From: Solirubrobacterales bacterium
GTDB taxonomy: Bacteria > Actinomycetota > Thermoleophilia > Solirubrobacterales > Solirubrobacteraceae
Reading direction: 5' to 3'
NCBI GenBank assembly: GCA_025963955.1
Contig: JAOPZU010000438.1
Coordinates: 1 to 7,646 of the forward strand
Length of the DNA: 7,646 nucleotides
Positions within the stretch are counted from its first letter, which is position 1, and each line of letters opens with the position of its first letter. The position numbers were made by a program, and so were the translations under genes. Under the pieces are notes generated by a model. The model was not told the DNA's origin, searched no databases, and was given only the letters and a program-made list of their open reading frames with translations. Shown piece by piece: positions 1 through 6,181 of this stretch.

Positions 1-401
1 TCAAGGACCCGGGCAACGTCGGCACCGTCCTGCGCGCGGCGCTGGCCTTCGGCGCCGGCTCGGTCGTCCTGGGCCCCGGCACGGCCGACCCGTACGGGCC
101 CAAGGCCGTGCGGGCGTCGATGGGCGCGATCTTCGCCGTGCCGGTGACGCGGGTGACGCGCGTCGAGGAGCTGCCCGCCCCAGCGATCGCGCTCGCGGCG
201 CGCGCGGGGGACGCCGTCCGCGGGCCGTCCACCGGGACGCTCGTCGTCGGCGCCGAGCGCACCGGGCTCCCGGAGGACGTGCTGGCGGCGTGCGCGCAGA
301 CCGCGCACATCCCGATCAGCGGCAGCGCCGAGTCCCTGAACGCCGCGATGGCGGCCACCGTCGCGTTGTACGAGATGACGAGGAAGACCCAAACGCCATG
401 A
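1..401 (+). CDS. SpoU/TrmH-family RNA 2'-O-ribose methyltransferase, C-terminal part (5' end outside window)
   Basis: The reading frame is already open at base 3 (bases 1-2 end a split codon) and runs 132 residues to TGA at 399-401. All three SpoU motifs are visible. Motif 1 is at 3-60 (KDPGNVGTVLRAA then AFGAG), motif 2 at 240-272 (LVVGAERTGLP) and motif 3 at 306-374 (HIPISGSAESLNAAMAAT then VALYE). Together they build the knotted SPOUT fold that binds S-adenosylmethionine and methylates a ribose 2'-OH in rRNA or tRNA. The conserved motif 1 Arg and the motif 3 SLN are present, so the enzyme looks active. The missing upstream part should hold the N-terminal substrate-binding domain. The target RNA cannot be told from this fragment: RlmB-like, TsnR-like and TrmH-like proteins share these motifs. 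The stop overlaps the pheS start (ATGA). A SpoU-type gene just upstream of pheS is, from memory, common in Actinobacteria. Confidence 0.93.
   Translation, partial: KDPGNVGTVLRAALAFGAGSVVLGPGTADPYGPKAVRASMGAIFAVPVTRVTRVEELPAPAIALAARAGDAVRGPSTGTLVVGAERTGLPEDVLAACAQTAHIPISGSAESLNAAMAATVALYEMTRKTQTP
380..386 (+). promoter_or_regulatory. Ribosome binding site for pheS
   Basis: A purine run, GAGGAAG, lies 11 bases before the ATG at 398, inside the last codons of the methyltransferase gene. It supports the ATG at 398 over starts further upstream in the same frame. The spacing is a little long, and the ATGA overlap suggests that re-initiation by ribosomes finishing the upstream gene also contributes. 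Confidence 0.55.
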
Positions 402-1504
402 GCACCACACTCGACCGCATCGCCGCGCTGTCCGACGAGGCGCGCGCCGCCATCGCCGGCGCCGGCACCACCGCCGCGCTGGAGGAGCTGCGCGTCGGCT
501 ACCTCGGGCGCAAGGCCGAGCTGCCGAACCTGCTGCGCGGCGTCGCGCAGCTGGCCCCCGAGGAGCGAGGCCTGGTCGGCAAGGCCGCCAACCAGGCGCG
601 CAAGGAGCTCGAGGCGCTCATCGAGGAGCGCGGCAGCACCCTCGCCGCCGGGGAGCTCGACGCGCGGCTCGTCGCGGACGCCGTCGACGTCACGCTGCCC
701 GGCACGCCCGCGCAGGCCGTCGGACGCCTGCATGTCCTGACCGCCACCCGCAGGGAGATCGAGGACGTCTTCTGCGGCCTCGGCTTCACGGTCGTGGAGG
801 GTCCGGAGGTCGAGCTCGTCCACTACAACTTCGACGCGCTCAACCACGACCCCGCCCACCCGGCGCGCGGCCGCAGCGACACGTTCTACGTGCGCCGTCC
901 GCAGTCGGTCCTCGACGCCGTCGGCCCCGATCCCGCGCAGGAGGTCGTGCTCCGGACGCACACCTCGCCGATGCAGCCGCGGGCGATGGCCGCGCAGGCG
1001 CCGCCCATCGCGATCATCGTGCCCGGGCGCGTCTACCGGCGCGACAGCGACGCGACGCACACGCCGCAGTTCCACCAGATCGAGGGTCTCGCGGTCGACG
1101 AGGACATCACGCTCGCGGACCTGAAGGGCACGCTGCTGGCCTTCGCCCGGGCGATCTTCGGCGACGAGCGCGACGTGCGCCTGCGCCCGCACTTCTTCCC
1201 GTTCACCGAGCCGTCGGTCGAGGTCGACGTGAGCTGCTTCCAGTGCGGCGGCACGGGCGCGCTGCCGCGGACCGGAGCGCGGTGCAACCTCTGCAAGGGG
1301 ACGGGCTGGCTCGAGATCCTCGGGTCCGGGATGGTCGATCCCAACGTCCTCGGGATGGTCCCGACCGGCGAGTACGACCCCGAGAGGTGGCAGGGCTTCG
1401 CCTTCGGGATGGGCGTCGAGCGAATCGCGATGCTCAAGCACGCGGTCCCCGACCTGCGGCTGTTCTACGACAACGACCTGCGCTTCCTCGCGCAGTTCGG
1501 CTGA
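398..1504 (+). CDS. pheS: Phenylalanyl-tRNA synthetase alpha subunit
   Basis: PheS is the catalytic subunit of the cytosolic (alpha-beta)2 class II synthetase that attaches phenylalanine to tRNA-Phe. The product has 368 residues, slightly above the usual 330-350. Residues 1-90 form the charged helical N-terminal arm that contacts tRNA. Motif 1 starts near G129 (GFTVVEGPEVE), the THTSP segment near R186, motif 2 at 211-230 (RVYRRDSDATHTPQFHQIEG) and motif 3 at 333-346 (GFAFGMGVERIAML). Between motifs 2 and 3, C280, C283, C296 and C299 form a CX2C-X12-CX2C pair followed by GTGWLEILGSGMV, a zinc-finger-like insert known in many bacterial PheS. The inner spacing here is longer than the X4 form I recall. 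I chose the ATG at 398 because the family N-terminus begins there, it overlaps the upstream stop as ATGA, and GAGGAAG lies 11 bases ahead. The same frame is open further upstream, but that part is a shadow of the methyltransferase gene. pheT follows after 15 bases. Confidence 0.97.
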   Translation: MSTTLDRIAALSDEARAAIAGAGTTAALEELRVGYLGRKAELPNLLRGVAQLAPEERGLVGKAANQARKELEALIEERGSTLAAGELDARLVADAVDVTLPGTPAQAVGRLHVLTATRREIEDVFCGLGFTVVEGPEVELVHYNFDALNHDPAHPARGRSDTFYVRRPQSVLDAVGPDPAQEVVLRTHTSPMQPRAMAAQAPPIAIIVPGRVYRRDSDATHTPQFHQIEGLAVDEDITLADLKGTLLAFARAIFGDERDVRLRPHFFPFTEPSVEVDVSCFQCGGTGALPRTGARCNLCKGTGWLEILGSGMVDPNVLGMVPTGEYDPERWQGFAFGMGVERIAMLKHAVPDLRLFYDNDLRFLAQFG

Positions 1505-1511
1505 GAAGGAG
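1505..1511 (+). promoter_or_regulatory. Strong ribosome binding site for pheT
   Basis: GAAGGAG sits 8 bases before the ATG at 1520, in the only intergenic gap of the window (1505-1519). It fixes the pheT start and suggests that PheT translation is initiated independently rather than only through coupling. The gap has no room for a terminator or promoter. Confidence 0.85.
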
Positions 1512-1519
1512 CCACGAGC

Positions 1520-3940
1520 ATGAGACTTCCCCTGAGCTGGCTCCACGACCACGTCGCGCCGGACCTCACCCCGCGCGAGCTGGCCACGCGCCTGGCGATG
1601 ACCGGCACCGAGGTTGACCGCATCGACCACCACGGCGTCGACGCGCTCGAGCACTTCGTCGTCGGCAAGGTGCTCACCTGCGTCCAGCACCCGGACGCCG
1701 ACCGGCTGCGCGTGTGCACCGTCGATCTCGGCGACGGCGGCGAGCCGGCGCAGATCGTGTGCGGCGCCCCCAACGTCGCCGCGGGGCAGACCGTCGCCGT
1801 GGCCAGGCCCGGGTCGATCATGCCGGACGGCACGAAGCTGAAGGCCAGCAAGCTCCGCGGGCAGACGTCGGCCGGGATGATCCTGGCCGAGGACGAGGTC
1901 GCCCTCGGCGATGACCACGCCGGGATCATGGAGCTCGACGGGACGCTGGCCGCGGGCACGCCGCTGGCCGACGTGCTGCCCATCAGCGACACGGTCCTCG
2001 AGCTCGAGGTCACCCCGAACCGGCCCGACTGCCTCGGCGTGTACGGCGTCGCCCGCGAGGTCCACGCGGCCACGGGCGCGCCGCTCGGGGCGCCGCCGTG
2101 GGCCGACGACCCGCACCCGGCCGGGGACGGCATCCCGGGGGTGTCGATCACCGTCGAGGTCCCCGAGCTGAACCCGCGCTTCACCGCACGGGCCTACGAG
2201 GACGTCACGATCGGGCCGTCGCCCGCCTGGCTCCGTGCCCGCCTGCTGGCCGCCGGCATCCGGACGATCAACAACGTCGTCGACATCACGAACTACGTCA
2301 TGTGGCTCACCGGGCAGCCGCTGCACGCGTTCGACCTGGACCGGGTGGCCGGCGGAACGCTGAACGTGCGCCGCGCGCGGGACGGGGAGAAGCTCCTCAC
2401 CCTCGACGACGTGGAGCGCACGCTCGACCCGGACGTGCTGGTCATCGAGGACGCCGACGGGCCCACCTCGATCGCCGGGGTCATGGGCGGGCAGCGCTCG
2501 GAGGTCCAGGCCGGCACCACGCGCGTGCTGATGGAGGTCGCCACCTGGGACGGCCCGAACATGAATCGGACGATGGCCAAGCTCCAGCTGCGCAGCGAAG
2601 CCGGCGCGCGCAACGAGAAGGGACTCGCGCCGGAGCAGGCGCTCGAGGCGCAGGCGGTCGCTTCGCGCCTGATGGTCGAGTTGACGGGCGCCACGCCCGT
2701 CGGCGGGACGATCGACGTCGGTGGTCCGGGAGCCGCGCCGCAGGTCATCCGGCTGCGGGACGCCCGCGTGGTCTCCTTGCTCGGCGCGCCGATCGACCGG
2801 GCGACGAGCTCGGGCATCCTCACCGCGCTCGGCTTCGGCGTGAGGGAGGCGGACGACGGCCTCGACGTCACCGTGCCGCCGTTCCGGCGACTCGACGTCA
2901 CGCGCGAGGCGGACCTGATCGAAGAGGTCGCGCGGCTGAACGGCTTCGACGCCCTGCCCTCGACGATCCCCGAGAACCGCACCGGCTTCCCTGGCCGGCT
3001 GACCCCGCAGCAGCGCCTGCGCCGCCGCGCGGAGGACGTCCTGGTCGGGCGCGGCCTGGCCGAGGCGGTCGGCTGGTCCTTCACCGAGCCCGCGCTGCTG
3101 GACCGCCTGCGGATCCCCGAGGGCCACCGGCTGCGGCAGGTCGTCGAGCTCGAGAACCCGATGAGCGAGGCGCAGTCGATCCTGCGCCCGACGATCGTCG
3201 GCTCGCTGCTGGACGTCGCCGCGCACAACGCCGCACGCGGCCAGGGCGACGTGGCGATCTTCGAGTCCGGGACGGTCTACCTGCGCCACGGTGATCCGGC
3301 GCAGCCGCTGGCGGACGAGCACCACGCGCTCGCCGCGCTCGTGACCGGGCCGATGTCGCCGGCCTCGTGGCGCGGCGGGACCGGGCCGCTCGCCGACGTG
3401 TTCGCGGCCAAGGGGCTGCTGGAGGCGGTCGCCGAGGCGCTGCGCGTCGAGCTGAGCTTCAAGGCCTGCGCCGACTGGCCGTTCCTGCACCCGGGCCGCA
3501 CGGCCGAGGTGCTGCTGGGCGGCACCCGCGTCGGCTTCGTCGGCGAGGTGCATCCGGCCGTCGCCGCCGGCTGGGACCTGGCGGGCCGGCCCGTCGGCCT
3601 CTTCGCCGTCAACCTCGAGCAGCTCGTCGCGGCCGCACCCGAGGTCGTCGCCTACCGCGACGTGACGAGCTTCCCCGCCGTCCGGCAGGACCTCGCCGTC
3701 GTGGTCCCGGACACGGTCCCCGCGGCCGACGTCGCCGCGCTCGTGGCCCAGGTGGCCGACGAGGTGCGGATCTTCGACGTCTACGCGGGCGAGCAGGTCG
3801 GGCCCGGCAAGACGTCGGTCGCGCTCCGCGTCGCCTTCCGCGCGAAGGACCGCACGCTGGCCGAGGAGGACATCGCGCGCCTGCGTGGCAAGCTCGTCAA
3901 GCGCCTGGAGAAGGAGCTCGGAGGTGAGCTGCGTGGCTGA
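1520..3940 (+). CDS. pheT: Phenylalanyl-tRNA synthetase beta subunit
   Basis: PheT is the partner of PheS. It binds tRNA-Phe and hydrolyses mischarged Tyr-tRNA-Phe. The product has 806 residues, the normal bacterial length (about 790-810). Domains in order: N-terminal segment (MRLPLSWL, 1-40); EMAP/OB-type tRNA-binding domain (about 40-155, FVVGKV at 46); B3/B4 editing module (about 205-400), with NNVVDITNYVM, then LTGQPLHAFDLD (H269), and later E339 in LMEVATW; B5 DNA-binding-like domain (about 409-480, ending DLIEEVARLNGFDALP); catalytic-like core (about 495-700, ELENPMSEAQSILRPTIVGS); C-terminal FDX-ACB anticodon-binding domain (712-805, from YRDVTSFPAVRQDLAVVV). All expected domains are present and the frame is unbroken. 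One conserved stretch of the editing module is altered: RSEAGARNEKGLAP where the usual pattern is RSEAS-x-RFE-(R/K)-G-x-DP. The start has a strong SD 8 bases upstream. The last 8 bases overlap argC. Confidence 0.97.
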   Translation: MRLPLSWLHDHVAPDLTPRELATRLAMTGTEVDRIDHHGVDALEHFVVGKVLTCVQHPDADRLRVCTVDLGDGGEPAQIVCGAPNVAAGQTVAVARPGSIMPDGTKLKASKLRGQTSAGMILAEDEVALGDDHAGIMELDGTLAAGTPLADVLPISDTVLELEVTPNRPDCLGVYGVAREVHAATGAPLGAPPWADDPHPAGDGIPGVSITVEVPELNPRFTARAYEDVTIGPSPAWLRARLLAAGIRTINNVVDITNYVMWLTGQPLHAFDLDRVAGGTLNVRRARDGEKLLTLDDVERTLDPDVLVIEDADGPTSIAGVMGGQRSEVQAGTTRVLMEVATWDGPNMNRTMAKLQLRSEAGARNEKGLAPEQALEAQAVASRLMVELTGATPVGGTIDVGGPGAAPQVIRLRDARVVSLLGAPIDRATSSGILTALGFGVREADDGLDVTVPPFRRLDVTREADLIEEVARLNGFDALPSTIPENRTGFPGRLTPQQRLRRRAEDVLVGRGLAEAVGWSFTEPALLDRLRIPEGHRLRQVVELENPMSEAQSILRPTIVGSLLDVAAHNAARGQGDVAIFESGTVYLRHGDPAQPLADEHHALAALVTGPMSPASWRGGTGPLADVFAAKGLLEAVAEALRVELSFKACADWPFLHPGRTAEVLLGGTRVGFVGEVHPAVAAGWDLAGRPVGLFAVNLEQLVAAAPEVVAYRDVTSFPAVRQDLAVVVPDTVPAADVAALVAQVADEVRIFDVYAGEQVGPGKTSVALRVAFRAKDRTLAEEDIARLRGKLVKRLEKELGGELRG
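3920..3927 (+). promoter_or_regulatory. Ribosome binding site for argC, within the end of pheT
   Basis: GGAGGTGA, close to the ideal anti-16S sequence, ends 5 bases before the GTG at 3933. It decides the argC start. The in-frame GTG at 3924 lies inside this SD, and the in-frame ATG at 3885 has no comparable SD and would add 16 residues unlike the family. The site is also coding sequence for the last residues of PheT (GGEL). Confidence 0.8.
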
Positions 3941-4937
3941 GACGCCCAAGACCGCGCGGGTCCTCGTAGCCGGCGCGTCCGGTTACGCGGGCGCGCTGGC
4001 CGCGGTGCTCGTCGACCGGCACCCGTTTATGGAGCTCGCGGGGATCACCTCCCGCTCGTACGCCGGGCAGCGGCTGGACCAGCTGTTCCCGCACCACCGG
4101 GTGCCGCTGGTGCTCGAGGAGCTCGACGTGGAGCGCCACACCGAGGGGGTGGACGCCGCGATCGTCGCCTACCCGCACGGGGCCGCCGCGCAGACGGTCG
4201 CCGCGCTCCGCGCGAACGGGCTGAAGGTCGTCGACCTCAGCGCGGACTTCCGCCTGCGCTCGCAGGCGGTCTACGAGGAGTGGTACGTCCCGCACACGGC
4301 GCCTGCGCTGCTGGACGAGGCGGTCTACGGGCTGCCCGAGCGCTACCGCGAGCAGCTCGCGGGGGCCGACCTGGTCGCGAACCCGGGGTGCTTCCCGACC
4401 GCGGCGATCCTCGCGCTGGCGCCGCTGGCCGGGCACCTGAGCGATGCGGTCATCGACGCGAAGACCGGCGTCTCGGGCGCCGGCCGCGCGGCGACGGACA
4501 AGACGCACTTCGTGTCCGTCACCGAGAACGTCACGCCCTACGGCGTCGGCCGTCACCGCCACATGCCGGAGATCGACCAGGAGCTCGCCGCCGCGGGCGC
4601 CACCGGCTTCGCGTCCGTCTTCACGCCGCATCTGCTGCCGCTGGACCAGGGCGAGCTGCTCTCGTGCTACGCGACGCTCCGGGAGCCCGTCGACGTGCAC
4701 GGGCTCTACGAGAAGGCCTACGCGGACGAGCCGTTCGTCGAGCTCGTGGACCGTCCGCCAGGGGTGCGCGACGTGCGCGGGACGAACCTCTGCCGCCTGC
4801 ACGTCCACGTCGACGCGCGCACGCAGAAGGTCTTCGTCTTCGCCGCGATCGACAACCTCTGGAAGGGGACCTCCTCACAGGCGGTCCAGAACCTCAACCT
4901 GATGCTGGGCTACGACGAGACCGAGGGCATCCTGTGA
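3933..4937 (+). CDS. argC: N-acetyl-gamma-glutamyl-phosphate reductase
   Basis: ArgC reduces N-acetylglutamyl-5-phosphate to the semialdehyde with NADPH, the third step from glutamate to ornithine, in the cytoplasm. With the GTG start it has 334 residues, the usual length. The N-terminal Rossmann fold opens with VLVAGASGYAGA (G14, G17, G20). The catalytic cysteine is C153 in NPGCFPTA. GVSGAGRAA (179-187) and the RHRHMPEI segment (207-214) supply the substrate site and the general-base histidine. The C-terminal GTNLCRLHVHVD and AIDNLWKGTSSQAVQNLN blocks match the family dimerisation/cofactor region. An unusual point is FTPHLLPLDQGELLS (230-244), where members I recall have P-M-x-R-G-(I/L). GTG at 3933 was chosen for the GGAGGTGA 5 bases upstream and for the family-like N-terminus. 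The gene overlaps pheT by 8 bases and argJ by 4 (GTGA), so it has no promoter region of its own. Confidence 0.96.
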   Translation: MAETPKTARVLVAGASGYAGALAAVLVDRHPFMELAGITSRSYAGQRLDQLFPHHRVPLVLEELDVERHTEGVDAAIVAYPHGAAAQTVAALRANGLKVVDLSADFRLRSQAVYEEWYVPHTAPALLDEAVYGLPERYREQLAGADLVANPGCFPTAAILALAPLAGHLSDAVIDAKTGVSGAGRAATDKTHFVSVTENVTPYGVGRHRHMPEIDQELAAAGATGFASVFTPHLLPLDQGELLSCYATLREPVDVHGLYEKAYADEPFVELVDRPPGVRDVRGTNLCRLHVHVDARTQKVFVFAAIDNLWKGTSSQAVQNLNLMLGYDETEGIL

Positions 4938-6181
4938 GCGACGCGTCCTTCTTCCGCTCCCGCTGGGTGCAGCCGCCGGACTGGGTCACGAGCCAGATCC
5001 CGGGCGGCCTACCGCAGGGCTTCCGCGCGGCCGGCGTGGCCTGCGGGCTGAAGGAGAGCGGGCGTCTGGACCTCGGGCTGATGGTCGCCGAGGGGGAGCA
5101 CGTCACGAGCGCGATCCGCTTCACCTCCAGCGCCGTCCTCGCCGCACCCGTGGTGGTCACGCGCGACCGCGCGAAGGCCGGCGCGCTGCGCGTCGTGGCC
5201 GTCAACTCGGGCAACGCGAACGCCGCCACCGGCGGCCGCGGGATGGACGAGGCAGCCAGGATGCAGGGCGCCGCCGCGATGGCCTGCGGCGTGGCGGAGG
5301 ACAACGTCGCGGTCTGCTCGACGGGCGTGATCGGGGTCCAGCTCGACGGGCGCAAGGTGGTGCGGGGCCTGCTCGACGCGGGACGCGAGCTCGGCCCGTG
5401 CGGCGAGGGCGCCTTCGCGAAGGCGATCATGACCACGGACAAGTTCGACAAGCGCGCGTCGCTGACGATCGAGCTCAGCGGCGGCCCCGTACAGCTCACC
5501 GCGCAGGCCAAGGGGGCGGGGATGATCCAGCCGCGCTTCGCGACGATGCTGTGCTTCGTCCAGACGGACGCGCGACTGAGCGAGGAGACCGCCGACCTGC
5601 TGCTCGGCGTCACCGTCAAGCGGGCCTTCGACCGCATCAGCGTCGACGGCCAGCTGTCGACGAACGACACGGTCGTGCTGCAGTGCTCCGGGGCCTCTGC
5701 CGTGAGCGTCGCGCCGGAGAGCGAGGACGAGGTGCGCTTCGGCCAGGCGCTCGACGCCCTGCTGCGGCAGCTCGCGCTGGAGATCATCCGCGACGGCGAG
5801 GGGTCACGGCGGATCGCGCGGGTCAGCGTGCGCGGCGGCAACCACGGGGCGGGGGAGGTCGTGGCGCGCGCCGTGGCGAACTCGCCGCTCGTCAAGGCCG
5901 CGCTGCACGGCGGGGACCCGAACTGGGGCCGCATCGCCCAGGCGATCGGCGGCGCGCTCTACGGCAGCCCGTCCATCGCGTTCGACATTGCGATCGAGGG
6001 CGTGCAGGTCGCGACGGCCGGTGCGGCGCTGCCGCACGACGAGGCGGCCCTGGCGCAGCTCGTCGCCCGCGACGAGGTCGAGTACGTCATCGGGCTTCCC
6101 GGTGACGGCCACGAGGCGGAGGTCTTCTTCTCCGACCTCTCCCACGAGTACGTGACGATCAACGCGGAGTACACGACATGA
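4934..6181 (+). CDS. argJ: Bifunctional ornithine acetyltransferase / N-acetylglutamate synthase
   Basis: ArgJ moves the acetyl group from N-acetylornithine to glutamate, giving ornithine and regenerating N-acetylglutamate. Many members also make N-acetylglutamate from acetyl-CoA. It is an Ntn-type enzyme that self-cleaves into alpha and beta chains. The product has 415 residues. Family blocks are GFRAAGVACGLK near the N-terminus, VNSGNANAAT (90-99), STGVIG (T130-G131, the oxyanion pair), IMTTD, KGAGMIQPRFATML (193-206), VDGQLSTND (237-245) and DPNWGRI (328-334). By homology, cleavage falls between A203 and T204, freeing T204 as nucleophile and giving chains of about 203 and 212 residues. The site reads QPRFATML where HPNMATML is common. 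The N-terminus has some 20 residues before the conserved GFRAAG. The GTG at 4934 forms a GTGA overlap with argC and has GAGGG 6 bases ahead. The next in-frame GTG (4967) has no SD. Whether it uses acetyl-CoA cannot be read from sequence alone. Confidence 0.95.
   Translation: MSDASFFRSRWVQPPDWVTSQIPGGLPQGFRAAGVACGLKESGRLDLGLMVAEGEHVTSAIRFTSSAVLAAPVVVTRDRAKAGALRVVAVNSGNANAATGGRGMDEAARMQGAAAMACGVAEDNVAVCSTGVIGVQLDGRKVVRGLLDAGRELGPCGEGAFAKAIMTTDKFDKRASLTIELSGGPVQLTAQAKGAGMIQPRFATMLCFVQTDARLSEETADLLLGVTVKRAFDRISVDGQLSTNDTVVLQCSGASAVSVAPESEDEVRFGQALDALLRQLALEIIRDGEGSRRIARVSVRGGNHGAGEVVARAVANSPLVKAALHGGDPNWGRIAQAIGGALYGSPSIAFDIAIEGVQVATAGAALPHDEAALAQLVARDEVEYVIGLPGDGHEAEVFFSDLSHEYVTINAEYTT

Noticed and set aside
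290..397. N-terminal extension of pheS to an upstream ATG at 290
   Set aside because: The extra residues (Arg/Asp-rich) are the methyltransferase gene read out of frame. The family N-terminus begins at the ATG at 398, which overlaps the upstream stop.
380..397. Possible T-box, Phe-peptide attenuator or other leader control for pheST
   Set aside because: pheS overlaps the upstream gene, so no untranslated leader exists here, and I see no Phe-rich short reading frame followed by a hairpin and T-run.
1243..1297. Cysteine-rich part of PheS as an inserted foreign domain or frameshift
   Set aside because: The frame is continuous and the flanking family sequence is intact. Four-cysteine segments at this place are known in PheS from several phyla; only the spacing is noteworthy.
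2293..3228. 311-codon - strand and 398-codon + strand (2098-3294) open frames inside pheT
   Set aside because: Both have the skewed Arg/Ser/Ala/Gly composition of out-of-frame reading. The pheT frame is continuous and matches the family across all its domains.
3885..3932. Longer argC start at ATG 3885 or GTG 3924
   Set aside because: 3885 would add a serine/arginine-rich stretch read from pheT, and 3924 lies inside the GGAGGTGA ribosome binding site. GTG 3933 fits both the SD and the family.
3897..4808. 303-codon open frame on the - strand opposite argC
   Set aside because: Arg/Val/Glu-rich with no motifs and no SD-like start context that I could see; argC explains this region fully.
4280..4933. 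Long upstream extension of the argJ frame to ATG 4280
   Set aside because: It reads argC out of frame with Arg/Ala/Gly-rich product. Conserved ArgJ sequence only begins after the GTG at 4934.
4894..5934. 346-codon open frame on the - strand opposite argJ
   Set aside because: Serine/arginine/proline/alanine-rich composition with no domain, and it covers a well-conserved argJ. It is a compositional shadow.
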